From a virus, in the IMG/VR virus record IMGVR_UViG_3300044645_000555, positions 1-47,872 of that record: 47,872 nt of DNA; one strand, given 5' to 3'. Positions 31,201 through 39,926 of the stretch are shown in pieces. A program made the translations under genes and the position numbers. Under the pieces are notes generated by a model. It saw only the letters and a program-made list of their open reading frames with translations, did no database searches and was not told where the DNA came from. Position 1 is the first letter of the stretch. Each line of letters begins with the position of its first letter.

Positions 31201-34200
31201 GGGAAGTGGTGTAAAGCCAAACGAACTCAAGTGGAGCAACATTGATGGCTTCCTAGAGGGCAAGCAAAGCGTCACCAAGCAGGAGGTTCTGGACTACTTA
31301 CGCAACGAGGGATCGGTAAAATTTGAGGAGGTTCGCCTTGGAGCAAGACCTGATGAGGTTCTTTCTGATGCCGATAAGGAAAGGCTTGCATATCTTGAAA
31401 AGGAAAATGCCAAAGCTCCCCTTGGTGCTATTGATGATCGTCTTGGAAGCGGAACATTCCAAGAGTTGATGAAGCTCCAAAATATCCGTGATAAGAGTAC
31501 GGCTGAAACGCTGTATGCAAAGCAGGAGGAATTTGAAAGGCAAGCAAGACAAGCACAGCGAGTTGGAAATCAGACTAGAGCAAATTCTTTGTGGAAAGAA
31601 GCTAACCACATGACTGCCCGTGTTGAGGCATTAGAGATTAACAATGCTGGTATTGAGAACCGACCAAAGTATGAGCAATATGTTCTGCCCAACGGCGAGA
31701 ACTACAGGGAGGTTGTGCTGACGATGCCGGGATCGGATTCCCTTAATCTCAAGGCTGGGATGGAGGCTCGCCAGATGGATGATGGAACATGGAACATCTG
31801 GGACAAAAACGGGTGGGTATATCGTGAGGGATCAGCAACCAAAGATGCCCTTCTTGGGAAAGCATCACAGGATGAAATGCTGGCAAAACCCAATCAGGAA
31901 ACATATCGCTCCTCCCACTTCCGAGAAATCCCCAACTATGTAGCCCACATGAGGCTAGACGAAAGAAAGGATGCCTCTGGTAAGGATGGTCTCTTTATTG
32001 AGGAGATCCAATCTGACAGGCATCAGCAGGGGCGAGAGAAGGGGTATATTGGTGAAGGCGAAACTTCCGATGCGGTAAAACAAGCCCCGTTTCTTGAAAA
32101 CAAAATCCCAGACGCACCCTTCCGCAAGGATTGGTCAGTCCAGATGTTTAAACGTGCCTTGCGTGATGCCATTGCAAGCGGCAAGGAATGGATCGGCTGG
32201 ACTAAAGGAGATACTCAAGCTGAACGCTATGACTTGAGCAAGCAAGTTGATTCAATTGAAGTAATTAAATCTGGTGATAATAAATATCATGTTACGGCAT
32301 ACAAGAATGACAAGGATGTAGTAAACGATCCCAATGTATCGCAAGACAAATTGCCAGATATGATTGGAAAAGAATTGGCAAATAAAGCTATTGATCAGAT
32401 CAATTCTTCCAAAGATCCAGAAATGGAATTAGCTAATTTTTCAGGCGTTGACCTCAAAGTAGGTGGCGAAGGCATGAAAGGCTTCTACGACCAGATCCTT
32501 CCCAAAGAGATTGGCAAGTATGTCAAGAAGTGGGGGGCAAAAGTTGAGGAGGGTGCTGTTTTAGAAAGAAAAGCAGGATCTACATGGATGGCTGAATATC
32601 CAGATGGAAGAAGGGGTACTGTTTATACAGAAGAAGGTGCTGAAATGGCAAGAGAACGAGGTGCAAAAGTTACACCTACTGAAACCAAAGAAACACCAAT
32701 CTGGAAAGTTGCCATCACTCCAGAGATGCGTGAGAGTGTTGCTAAAGAAGGTCAGCCCATGTTCCAGCAGGACAGGCCAGAGTTAGATGCTGGAGATAAA
32801 GATACTGGTGCATACCACTATGGTGATCTTGGTATTGCTGATGATACTAAATATTCAAGAATGTCTGCCAGTAGAGGTACTGGTCATTTTGGAACAGGTA
32901 CTTATTTCCTTGGAGAAAAAAGTGCTGGAGGAAAATACGGAGGGAGATCAGATAGGCCAATTGTTAATGTCAATCTTGAGGGTTTGAATCTGGCTAAACC
33001 CAAAGACCCAATGCGATTGCATGATGCATTGAAGTTGGTTAACAAAATGGTTTACAGAGAAGAGAAACCTCAATTTTCTGAAGAAAGATTTGATGGGAAT
33101 AGGGCATTGTTCGGTTTGAATTATGAACTTGGGTTTTCTAAACACTCAAAAGAAGAAATTCAAAAGGCAATAGAAGATACATACAATGAGTTTGCATCGG
33201 GTGAAAACGATGGATTCAGATCACCTTCTACTGTGGTGATGCAGAAACTTGGATATGACGGAATTGATGTGAGAGGAACAAAAGCAGACAATACCGATTA
33301 CGGAAGCGTAGTTTATCCGAAACAAGAAACTCCTATGTTCCAGCAGGATCGCCCTACGGAACAAAAGGCATCCAAAGAGCGTGAGAAGGTTATGTTGCAA
33401 GCGACTCCTGTGGTTAAGAAAACCCGCAACACAATTGTAAATACCTTCAAGCGCAAACCAGCAAAAGAATCTATCGCATACATGAGAGACGCTGGTGATA
33501 ATGCCGCCAACATTGTTGCTAAACAACAAAGCAATGAGATTGCAAATGACTTGAAGCGTGAGTTTAACAAGCAAAAAGATCAAGCCGCAGAAGCATTGTC
33601 TTTTGTAATTGAAGCAAAGGGAGATCCTGCTGAATTAGCAAACATGAAGCAGAAGATTGAAAACTCTCCTGATGCTTCTCCTGCATGGCAGAAAAAATCC
33701 CTTGCCGCAATTGACTTTGCACAAAAGAACTTCTCTCGTTTTGATCCTATGGTTCAGAAGTATGAGCAGATTGGTCTTCAGCAAGTAGTTGAAGAAAATG
33801 CCAATGGCATAGATACCCCTGTGCGTGAAGGATATGTTCCTCATTATCAAGACTTGGAGGAGCAAGAACTATTTGGTGGAGCAGGAACAGGGTCAGCAAC
33901 AGGGTTCCGAAAGATGCGTACCTACGATACGTTTGCTGACTCTATTGCCAATGGGGTAGATCCAAAAAGCATTAATGCTGTTGACCTTCTCCAAAAGCGT
34001 CTTTCCTCTGGTCAGAAGTCAATCAACTATCGTTCATGGATTGATTCCCTTAAAGCAACAATTGACCCTGTATCTGGTGATCCAATTGCTACAAAAATTT
34101 CCATTGTAAAGCGTCCAGATGGTTCTAGTTACACGCAAATTCCTAGAGGCTACAAAGTAGAAACGCTTGCTGGACAATCAGTTGCTATTAAAAATGGATA

Positions 34201-35788
34201 TGAAGGTATTCTTTCTGCCCTTAACGATCCTTCTGCTTGGAGGGGAAAAGGGGGTCAAATAATTCAAAAGATTGGCGGCACAGGGAAGGCAATTACTCTT
34301 GGATTGGATACCTATCACTTGGGTCGTATTGCAATATGGCAATCTTTAATTAAGTCGTTAGGAATAAAAACATTTCAACTGCCATTTCCTTCTTACAAAA
34401 AAGGTGTAACGCTTTTGGATCAGTCTATTCCAGAATTGCAAAAGATGATTGCCAATGGAGAGATACCCAAGGCATGGGCAAAAGGTCTCATGGAAAACAA
34501 GAGGCTTCTTAATCTTTCCGTTAAGACAGGATATAATATTGGTGGAATTTCTGATGCACTTCACCAAGATTGGGTGCATAAAATTCCTGCAATTGGTTCT
34601 TTTAATTCTTGGCTTTTTAATCAGTTCCAACGTGGGGCAATGGCAGAAACTTGGTTGCTTGAGTTCCAACGCTATCGGAGTGCATATCCAGAGCTTTCAG
34701 AAACAGATGTTGCTCGTAAAGTTTCCAAGGATCTTAATACCCGATTCGGAAACCTTGGAAGGCAGGGCATATTAAAGAGCAAAACTATGCAGGATACTGC
34801 TAGGTTCCTTTTCCTTGCACCCCAATGGAACGAGGGTCTTATTAGAACTGAACTTGGTGCTATGGGGCAAACAGGAAAAGCATTAGTAGATGCGGCTACT
34901 GGCAAGCGGTTCTTTGCTGGCATTCTTGCACGTTCTGTTGGAGGGATGGTGGTAGCTCAATTCATTGCCAATCAATTAATCAATTACGGGACAAGAGGAA
35001 TTCCTACTTGGGAAAATCCAGAAGAAGGATTTGGTGAAAAAATAAGTGCTTGGATTCCTGATTTTTGGGGAGGGCCGGGATTTTTCTTAAATCCTATGTC
35101 TCTTGCTATGGAGACAACCAATTTATTAATGAAAGGATATGAAAGAACTGGTGATGCGGTGGATACTGCAATGAATTATTTCCGTAGTCGTTCCTCTGTT
35201 CCAATGCGTCCTGTTTGGGATGCCGTCACTAATAAAGATGTATTAGGAACCTATTATGCCCCCGGTGAGAAATGGAAGGGTATGCTCAAAGATTCCATTC
35301 CAATGCCCATTGCTGGAGGAGCAATATATTCAGCGGCAAAAGAAGGAATTACTGGAGAAGCCAATCAACAATTTGCTGGTCAATATCAGAAGCAGTTGTT
35401 CTCTACCTTTGGTGTTAAGCTAGAACAAGCCCCAAGTGATGAATCTCGTTTGTTTACTCTGGCCCATCATTACAAACTTGAAAATGATATTCCAGATCGT
35501 ACTGCTGGATATAGCTATCCCTACAAAGAACTTAATCACGCTTTGATGATTGGCAATGTTACCAATGCAAGAAAGGCTATGACGGAACTTTTGAAAACAA
35601 AGCCTGTTAACGAAATTAAAGAGTATTATAAAAAATACCCAACTATGAAGTTGCTTCAAAGCAATGCTCAAATGAAAGAGTTTATGGATACGCTTACTGA
35701 CGAACAAAGAGAAACATATGATAGGGCTAAAGATAAAAGGAAAGAAACATCTCAAGCCGCATTGGAAATCCTAGCAGACGTTCAATAA
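28274..35788 (+). CDS. Giant polyvalent ejected protein with zincin and ADP-ribosyltransferase-like domains
   Basis: 2504 aa. Residues 1-96: three copies of a D(E/Q)A..FL motif (4-10, about 48-54, about 83-89). Around 260-400: small-residue helices. HELWH at 706-710 is a zincin active site. FIEEIQSD (1241-1248) and WIGWTKGD (1306-1313) are blocks typical of polyvalent-protein domains. About 1500-1686 is ADP-ribosyltransferase-like: GAYHYG (1512-), RGTGHFGTGTYF (1534-1545), YDGIDV (1661-1666). PMFQQ recurs at 933, 1495 and 1687, bracketing domains. The C-terminal 500 residues hold the large helical region usual at the end of such proteins, with a hydrophobic stretch near 2213-2237. Probably packaged, ejected and possibly processed to effectors. 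Confidence 0.8.
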   Translation: MNEDEAVTFLNESEDEDDGGQVQPESMTPDEVGPQYVPQVRASGMSDQDALKFLEAYSPDAKTSSGASASIPAAKKGQAMSDDEAMAFLSSYSPESYSPEQTGKTINLPAMPWYENLAKSTAAQTAASFIRQAEGFERAGAAPVTDLSRVNAPFQRAGTSEEVTSTFDKSIADQEALLSNLQSVADKKGFVSSDLKRQMDAAKQQIGNLQIQKQQTLERPEYSEQAQQELLQERQQMGQEATQLEQKAKGMFPYFGVNASDESVSAQIGRGVGTFAGLAPAMVTGPLSLPIMATQGASQAYAEGYNAKAEELKKQGVADQGAIDKEAHQAGSQAAVGSVPQLAAYMVGGALTTKATSALLKGSSPIVKGLVGGTAAAGVNLATSGGLRVAQGGSFAPTTEQSVPDILFGAIHGVGSFAQARAEAKAKIDASIGGPEPRVKPSANSAVNEREAQILAGADAQAEVPLTPTQEKINKQWAVLKKQAAEVANQLGELPENHPDRPALRERAAKIAQQIADLRDGKPIDIEVPPVEGDERFKPKPDETTTKDQEQKTSGVSSVEGVTAEGKPKAKAEEGTAQPQGEGAEVKGEEGEKQQTTEAGLREAYPNTAFFDEANEAIQRLNQEDARKNKRTRFAAPSLRDLLQLKDNPAYKLADKLAGIFGKKIVLYKGEVGTKINGATGVDPALKNYIFLKIDGARPHLFTAGHELWHHIELYSPVLATDLRNKIKPLIKNWNKLNKRYSEAGYDSSRYFDEHIGDFLGDAMQDPKFWNDLAKKNPKSFKELATQTVDWLNKLLYQLKDWKMGGEFTRDIEKARNMLADGLNNFAEGKDEPVPTRKKGKAKTPAPKAETPEGELKVTIKRDKDFSFNGEYNVTIGDRKFKIFRDSETGYWRDAEKIGSKYGFFEGILSTENRAEAIEKLKKIVASEEGEGPMFQQEAEEQKTKDFYSQLQRTIEEKMPNKASVLQIKSIIDPAKGSGVKPNELKWSNIDGFLEGKQSVTKQEVLDYLRNEGSVKFEEVRLGARPDEVLSDADKERLAYLEKENAKAPLGAIDDRLGSGTFQELMKLQNIRDKSTAETLYAKQEEFERQARQAQRVGNQTRANSLWKEANHMTARVEALEINNAGIENRPKYEQYVLPNGENYREVVLTMPGSDSLNLKAGMEARQMDDGTWNIWDKNGWVYREGSATKDALLGKASQDEMLAKPNQETYRSSHFREIPNYVAHMRLDERKDASGKDGLFIEEIQSDRHQQGREKGYIGEGETSDAVKQAPFLENKIPDAPFRKDWSVQMFKRALRDAIASGKEWIGWTKGDTQAERYDLSKQVDSIEVIKSGDNKYHVTAYKNDKDVVNDPNVSQDKLPDMIGKELANKAIDQINSSKDPEMELANFSGVDLKVGGEGMKGFYDQILPKEIGKYVKKWGAKVEEGAVLERKAGSTWMAEYPDGRRGTVYTEEGAEMARERGAKVTPTETKETPIWKVAITPEMRESVAKEGQPMFQQDRPELDAGDKDTGAYHYGDLGIADDTKYSRMSASRGTGHFGTGTYFLGEKSAGGKYGGRSDRPIVNVNLEGLNLAKPKDPMRLHDALKLVNKMVYREEKPQFSEERFDGNRALFGLNYELGFSKHSKEEIQKAIEDTYNEFASGENDGFRSPSTVVMQKLGYDGIDVRGTKADNTDYGSVVYPKQETPMFQQDRPTEQKASKEREKVMLQATPVVKKTRNTIVNTFKRKPAKESIAYMRDAGDNAANIVAKQQSNEIANDLKREFNKQKDQAAEALSFVIEAKGDPAELANMKQKIENSPDASPAWQKKSLAAIDFAQKNFSRFDPMVQKYEQIGLQQVVEENANGIDTPVREGYVPHYQDLEEQELFGGAGTGSATGFRKMRTYDTFADSIANGVDPKSINAVDLLQKRLSSGQKSINYRSWIDSLKATIDPVSGDPIATKISIVKRPDGSSYTQIPRGYKVETLAGQSVAIKNGYEGILSALNDPSAWRGKGGQIIQKIGGTGKAITLGLDTYHLGRIAIWQSLIKSLGIKTFQLPFPSYKKGVTLLDQSIPELQKMIANGEIPKAWAKGLMENKRLLNLSVKTGYNIGGISDALHQDWVHKIPAIGSFNSWLFNQFQRGAMAETWLLEFQRYRSAYPELSETDVARKVSKDLNTRFGNLGRQGILKSKTMQDTARFLFLAPQWNEGLIRTELGAMGQTGKALVDAATGKRFFAGILARSVGGMVVAQFIANQLINYGTRGIPTWENPEEGFGEKISAWIPDFWGGPGFFLNPMSLAMETTNLLMKGYERTGDAVDTAMNYFRSRSSVPMRPVWDAVTNKDVLGTYYAPGEKWKGMLKDSIPMPIAGGAIYSAAKEGITGEANQQFAGQYQKQLFSTFGVKLEQAPSDESRLFTLAHHYKLENDIPDRTAGYSYPYKELNHALMIGNVTNARKAMTELLKTKPVNEIKEYYKKYPTMKLLQSNAQMKEFMDTLTDEQRETYDRAKDKRKETSQAALEILADVQ

Positions 35789-35810
35789 TTCGCTTGCCTT
35801 CTATCCCAAA

Positions 35811-36197
35811 ATGGGATTGATTAAAGGCTTAATCAACCACGCTATGTCTAAATACAAACTACCTACTGCGTTTGCCGTCCACTTTGAGGATGACCCTGTT
35901 CTCAAGCAACTCAAGGAAGATGGAGAAGAAAACAACCGCCCAATGGTGAGTCTGTTTCAAGCCGCAACCGCTTACTTGCTTGATTCACGCCGCTATCTAT
36001 TCATTGAACTTGGAAGGTACATTCAAAAATATGGTCAACTTCCCCCACTAGAAGAATATGCAAATGAGCCAGCAACCACAGAAGCAGAAGAGGAAGTACC
36101 AAAGAAAGAAGGATTTGAACTTAAAGTCCTCCCCCCTGCCACAGAGCAACCAAGAGTTAAATTCACCAAGACCTATGGAGACGAATCCCAAAGTTGA
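35811..36197 (+). CDS. Small protein after the giant ejection protein
   Basis: 128 aa. N-terminal helices (LIKGLINHAMSKYKLPT), a middle helix pair (FQAATAYLLDSRRYLFIELG), then a Glu-rich disordered tail (EPATTEAEEEVPKKEG). Not recognised. Overlaps the next gene by 23 bases. Confidence 0.5.
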   Translation: MGLIKGLINHAMSKYKLPTAFAVHFEDDPVLKQLKEDGEENNRPMVSLFQAATAYLLDSRRYLFIELGRYIQKYGQLPPLEEYANEPATTEAEEEVPKKEGFELKVLPPATEQPRVKFTKTYGDESQS

Positions 36198-36369
36198 GGC
36201 ATGGTGTGCCATCCTTAATGGGTTTGCGGCAAGCGGTGAACTTTCTCCAGAAACTTTAGGGGAAAAAGGTGGCGACATTCGTGTTCGCACCCTAGCAGTT
36301 CACGCCGCAAATCTTGTTAAACATTTCCATTCCGAATTTGTGAAGGCGAATGGCGAAAACATTCCTTAA
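36175..36369 (+). CDS. Small hypothetical protein
   Basis: 64 aa from ATG 36175; the frame is open further upstream to 36058, but that part only shadows the previous gene. AWCAILNGFAASGELSPETL and RTLAVHAANLVKHFHSEFV suggest a compact helical protein. Overlaps the glycosyltransferase start by 20 bases. Confidence 0.5.
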   Translation: METNPKVEAWCAILNGFAASGELSPETLGEKGGDIRVRTLAVHAANLVKHFHSEFVKANGENIP

Positions 36370-37879
36370 TCTCGGTAGGTATGGTGATGTAATTGCTCTC
36401 CTGCCTGTTCTCAAAAAAGAGAACGATGAGAGTGGCGAGAAGCCAAGGCTAATTATATCCAAGGATTACTGCGACATTCTAGATGGGGTGTCCTATGTTG
36501 ATCCTGTGGTTTATGATGGGCCGTTTGATGATATATCTGGTGCGCTAAAGTTTGCTAAAGGCATTGATGAAAGCGTAATCGCAAGTCAAGTTGTCGGGAT
36601 TCCAGATGTTGTGGTAAGTCAAGTTTACGGAAAGAACCATTCCCCCAAGATTATTTGTGATAGCTTCCAACAGGATTTGTGGAGGCTTGCTGACAGGTTG
36701 GATCTCTGGCCCAAGCAACCCCCATTGGTGTTTGATAAAAGGAGCAAAAAGCGAGAAGCAAAACTTATCAAGTATATCCCTACCTATAAACCTTGGGTGG
36801 TAATAAGTGCAGGAGGGTTTTCCTCTCCGTTCCCATATCGGGAACTTCTATTGGAGATAGTAACTCATTGCTTGAGGGATTTTCACATCGTTGATCTAGC
36901 CAAGGTCAAAGCAGAAAAGTTCTTTGATCTACTCGGAATCATGGATCATCCGAATACTGCGGCAATGATCCTGACTGATAGTGGCCCATTACACCTCTCA
37001 TATGCCACAAAAAAACCCGTTCATGCGGTTGTGACAGATTCCCCCTCCCTCTGGCATGGGGCGGCATGGCGACCATTCTATGCGTCTTATACACGCTATC
37101 AGAACTTCCCAAGGGACATAACTAGGATACTAGATTTAATACGAAACCCCCCTGTAAAGCCTAAATTATCAAACATTATCCATGTTTATCAGCGCACACC
37201 TTGGGCAACAGGAGAAGAAAAGCGCAGGAATCAAGTAGCCGCAAAGTCATGGGAGGGAATTGGGTGCGTGGATCTAGGACTGGATGATAATTGTTTCGTT
37301 AGATCATCGGCTGAAATGGTTCCTGATGAAACCAAGCGCATTCCTCTGATCAAGGATATGCTTCGGTTGGCTTGTGTAGGCAGGGATGATTCGGATGTAT
37401 TGTTGCTGACCAATACGGATACTTGTATTGCATCAAATGTGTTGGAAAAGATTGTAGGGGTTCTTCCTGCTTATGCTTATCGCAAGGATTTTAAGAGGCT
37501 AGATGCTCCGATTAAAGACAAGGATATATCCGAAGGTGACAATTATGCAGGGTGTGATTTCTTTGCAATAAGGGTAGGGTGGTGGAGAAAGAACCATGCA
37601 TTGTTTCCCGATATGATCCTTGGAAGGCATTCATGGGATAGGATCATGCGTGAACTGATTAAATCGGCTGGAGGTAGGGAGATAACTGATGTCATCTATC
37701 ACGAAAGGCATCCCTCTGGATGGGAAAGCCCACAGAATATCAATCGTGACCCCTCCAATTTAAGGAACTGCAAGCTGGCAAGGGAATGGTTACAGGAACG
37801 GAAGATGCCCTTGCTTGAAATAGAAGCCTTGAACTACGAGGGCAAGTTTAAGAAACCCTTGTTTAAGGCTTCCTCGTAA
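36350..37879 (+). CDS. Two-domain glycosyltransferase (GT9-like N-terminal half)
   Basis: 509 aa. NLGRYGDVIALLPVL (residues 6-20) and the later TDSGPLHLSYATKKPVHAV match the heptosyltransferase (GT9, GT-B fold) donor-site motifs; a second half from about residue 275 (IIHVYQRTPWATGEE, VLLLTNTDTCI, GCDFFAIRVGWW) looks like a separate GT-A-type domain with a degenerate DXD. It could decorate phage fibres or alter host surface sugars. Last gene of the late operon, it ends 17 bases inside the convergent FkbM gene. Confidence 0.65.
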   Translation: MAKTFLNLGRYGDVIALLPVLKKENDESGEKPRLIISKDYCDILDGVSYVDPVVYDGPFDDISGALKFAKGIDESVIASQVVGIPDVVVSQVYGKNHSPKIICDSFQQDLWRLADRLDLWPKQPPLVFDKRSKKREAKLIKYIPTYKPWVVISAGGFSSPFPYRELLLEIVTHCLRDFHIVDLAKVKAEKFFDLLGIMDHPNTAAMILTDSGPLHLSYATKKPVHAVVTDSPSLWHGAAWRPFYASYTRYQNFPRDITRILDLIRNPPVKPKLSNIIHVYQRTPWATGEEKRRNQVAAKSWEGIGCVDLGLDDNCFVRSSAEMVPDETKRIPLIKDMLRLACVGRDDSDVLLLTNTDTCIASNVLEKIVGVLPAYAYRKDFKRLDAPIKDKDISEGDNYAGCDFFAIRVGWWRKNHALFPDMILGRHSWDRIMRELIKSAGGREITDVIYHERHPSGWESPQNINRDPSNLRNCKLAREWLQERKMPLLEIEALNYEGKFKKPLFKASS

Positions 37880-38534
37880 ATACGCAATCCCAATTCTGGT
37901 CGTAGTAACGGAAGATTTCCCTGTAATCCCAATCGGCAAGGTATTTCAGAATGTCGTCGCAAGTATATCCAAAGCTGGCTAGGGCATTAGGGTTAAACTC
38001 ACAAACGATATGCTTGAGTGCAGGGTTGGATAGCAGTTCTTTCGCACCTTCTAGTATTGCTGGCTCAAATCCTTCAGCATCTAGCTTTAAGAAAATACAC
38101 TCATTATCTTTAATGAAGTTTTTATAATGCTGATCTAGCTTGGCAGATATTCTATCTCCCCCCTCAAGGACTGGTCTTCCCCCCATGTTGCCCCCTTCTG
38201 AATGATATATTTGAACACTCCTTCCATCTCCTACTGGCGAGTGAATGGTTGTTGCTTCTGGACAATTGTGCCTTAAACATTGAACGGCATCTCCTTGAGG
38301 TTCCCAAGCAAGAACTGAAAACCCTTTGTCTAGGAATATCCTAGATGTATCTCCAATGAATGCCCCGACATCAATGCATAGCGTTTTTTTCGGCATAGCA
38401 TTTAGTTCGGGCAAATCAATAAAGTCTTTATCGTATCCCAGCTTGCCAAACTTTTTAACTTGCATGGATATAGACTGATCGTTTTTAAGCAACCAATAGC
38501 CTTTATATTCTTCTACAAAATCAGGAATACTCAT
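37863..38534 (-). CDS. FkbM-family methyltransferase
   Basis: 223 aa. SAM-binding motif I is CIDVGAFIGDTSRIFLDKG (about 53-71), followed by LAWEPQGDAVQCLRHNCP; FLKLDAEGFEPAILEGAKEL (about 148-167) is the FkbM signature. These enzymes O-methylate sugars or similar hydroxyls. It is the last gene of the early operon and overlaps the 3' end of the glycosyltransferase tail to tail, so the pair may act on the same glycan although expressed at different times. Confidence 0.82.
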   Translation of the reverse strand: MSIPDFVEEYKGYWLLKNDQSISMQVKKFGKLGYDKDFIDLPELNAMPKKTLCIDVGAFIGDTSRIFLDKGFSVLAWEPQGDAVQCLRHNCPEATTIHSPVGDGRSVQIYHSEGGNMGGRPVLEGGDRISAKLDQHYKNFIKDNECIFLKLDAEGFEPAILEGAKELLSNPALKHIVCEFNPNALASFGYTCDDILKYLADWDYREIFRYYDQNWDCVFTRKP

Positions 38535-38537
38535 AAA

Positions 38538-38756
38538 TTAAACATTAGTTGCATGATTAGCGCACCACAATCCATTTGTTCCACATCCGTTTTTGCGTGA
38601 GCATTGCCAGTTAAGATTAGGGGTTCTCTGTTCGTAAACTATCCAACCGCATTGGTTTGGATCATACGCTTGCCCTTTAGGGTTTTTGTAAGTCGTGCCA
38701 TATCTATGCTTTAGCAATGCGGCTTTTGTCTTTGGTTGCTTACTCGTCGCTATCAT
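38538..38756 (-). CDS. Small Cys-containing hypothetical protein
   Basis: 72 aa. N-terminal half basic (KQPKTKAALLKHRYGTTYK); C-terminal half has C-W-rich motifs (CGWIVYEQ, WQCSRKNGCGTNGLWC) with four Cys and one His, a possible zinc site. Start overlaps the upstream gene's end by 17 bases. Confidence 0.5.
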   Translation of the reverse strand: MIATSKQPKTKAALLKHRYGTTYKNPKGQAYDPNQCGWIVYEQRTPNLNWQCSRKNGCGTNGLWCANHATNV

Positions 38757-38940
38757 TCTTTTCGATTATAACGTATGGTGTTACGGGTTGTTCCTGTTGC
38801 GGATAGATTGTGTAATAGCTACCAGCATCTTGACCATCTGTTGCTGATAGGTTGGCAACATAATAGGTTTGCATGGGTATTGGCTGAACTGGGGCAGTAT
38901 GGAGACTTGCCGCAAATAATATGGATTGTAATTGGTTCAT
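38740..38940 (-). CDS. Small hypothetical protein
   Basis: 66 aa from ATG 38940 (MNQLQSILFAASLHTAP); the frame is open further upstream but overlaps the 38954 gene. Pro/Gln/Tyr-rich (QPIPMQTYYVANLS) with acidic end. Not recognised. Confidence 0.45.
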   Translation of the reverse strand: MNQLQSILFAASLHTAPVQPIPMQTYYVANLSATDGQDAGSYYTIYPQQEQPVTPYVIIEKNDSDE

Positions 38941-38953
38941 TTGATTGTTAGTT

Positions 38954-39253
38954 TTAGTTGGTATATTGTGCTTTGAGTTGGATTGCTTCGGCTTCTGCTT
39001 TCTCTGCTCGTTTGCAAGCAATTCTAAATTCGGTGTCTAGGAATGAATTGATGTCCTGCGATTGTAGCAAGTCGGATTCTGTTTTTAGGAGCTGGTGGTT
39101 TAACTTTGCGACCTCTGCCTGTGAGGCGGCGAGTTCTCGCTCTAGTTCTCTGGATAAAGCATAAGCGTCCTGATGCTTTTTCAGCAGTTCCTTTGGTTGT
39201 GGGGGGCAATGCCGAAACTCAATGGCATCCGTTCTCGGTGTGTCGGGGTTCAT
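38954..39253 (-). CDS. Conserved early protein with TPRTDA start and coiled coil
   Basis: 99 aa. The opening NPDTPRTDAIEF and the coiled coil ALSRELERELAASQAEVAKL are the layout of a widespread small phage protein of unknown role. Long heptads continue to the C-terminus. Confidence 0.6.
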   Translation of the reverse strand: MNPDTPRTDAIEFRHCPPQPKELLKKHQDAYALSRELERELAASQAEVAKLNHQLLKTESDLLQSQDINSFLDTEFRIACKRAEKAEAEAIQLKAQYTN

Positions 39254-39257
39254 TTGT

Positions 39258-39557
39258 TTATTTGTTTTTTTTGTTGTTGCTACTGCTCATGTGCCAAGCG
39301 GAACACTCATCGCAGAAATATGATCGCAGGAAGCTAGTCCCTCCGAATCCCTGCTTGAGTCTTTTTTTAATAGCGGCATCGCATCTTGATTCACTTGAGA
39401 AACATGACTTTCCACATATGCCTTTAATGGGTTTCTCATTTCCTTGAATCATGCCTAATTCCAAAGCAGTTCGTTTGTCAATTGGTTCAATGTCGGGAGT
39501 CTCAAGCCCGATCTCATTTAGAATATGATCAATACAGGATTTCATTTCTTTTGCCAT
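39258..39557 (-). CDS. Small protein with Cys pairs
   Basis: 99 aa from ATG 39557; an ATG at 39545 makes an exact ATGA overlap with the upstream stop and may be the true start (95 aa). IKGICGKSCFSSESRCDAA and YFCDECSAWHMSS provide two Cys clusters spaced for zinc binding. Function unknown. Confidence 0.5.
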   Translation of the reverse strand: MAKEMKSCIDHILNEIGLETPDIEPIDKRTALELGMIQGNEKPIKGICGKSCFSSESRCDAAIKKRLKQGFGGTSFLRSYFCDECSAWHMSSSNNKKNK

Positions 39558-39718
39558 TTTTCCCATTGTTCGGTTTCAATGAAGTAATCGCATCTATCCT
39601 CGCCTTCTTCTGGTTCAAATGAGGAATACGATTGATAGAATGAAGCAGGGGCTAGATACCTCCAGCATTGTTTATGCGAGGGGCAATCCGTATTATTGCA
39701 TTTCGATATATCGGTCAT
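39542..39718 (-). CDS. 58-aa Cys-rich small protein
   Basis: ATG 39718 to TGA 39542. The pattern KCNNTDCPSHKQCWRYLAP, then FYQSYSSFEPE and DRCDYFIE is a recurring small phage and prophage protein with four Cys, likely a zinc knuckle. It overlaps the genes on both sides (26 bases upstream), consistent with the compact early operon. Confidence 0.6.
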   Translation of the reverse strand: MTDISKCNNTDCPSHKQCWRYLAPASFYQSYSSFEPEEGEDRCDYFIETEQWEKWQKK

Positions 39719-39926
39719 TGTCTTGGATTTCTTTTTTTAGATCACTCAAGTCCTTGCAGGATTTACGAGCATCAGATGGTTTGTCCCATTGCATGATTCC
39801 ATCGGCAATTGCTACTGCACGATCTCGCTGGTCATTGGAACGATTTAGTTTCTCCTGCATCGTCATCTCTGGTTTGGATTGCTCCACAAGAAATGCTTCT
39901 ACAAGTTGTTGGATGTTTTCGATCAT
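39693..39926 (-). CDS. Small helical protein
   Basis: 77 aa, charged, all helix (MIENIQQLVEAFLVEQSKPE, RAVAIADGIMQWDKPSDARK). ATGA overlap with the gene upstream. Not recognised. Confidence 0.5.
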   Translation of the reverse strand: MIENIQQLVEAFLVEQSKPEMTMQEKLNRSNDQRDRAVAIADGIMQWDKPSDARKSCKDLSDLKKEIQDNDRYIEMQ

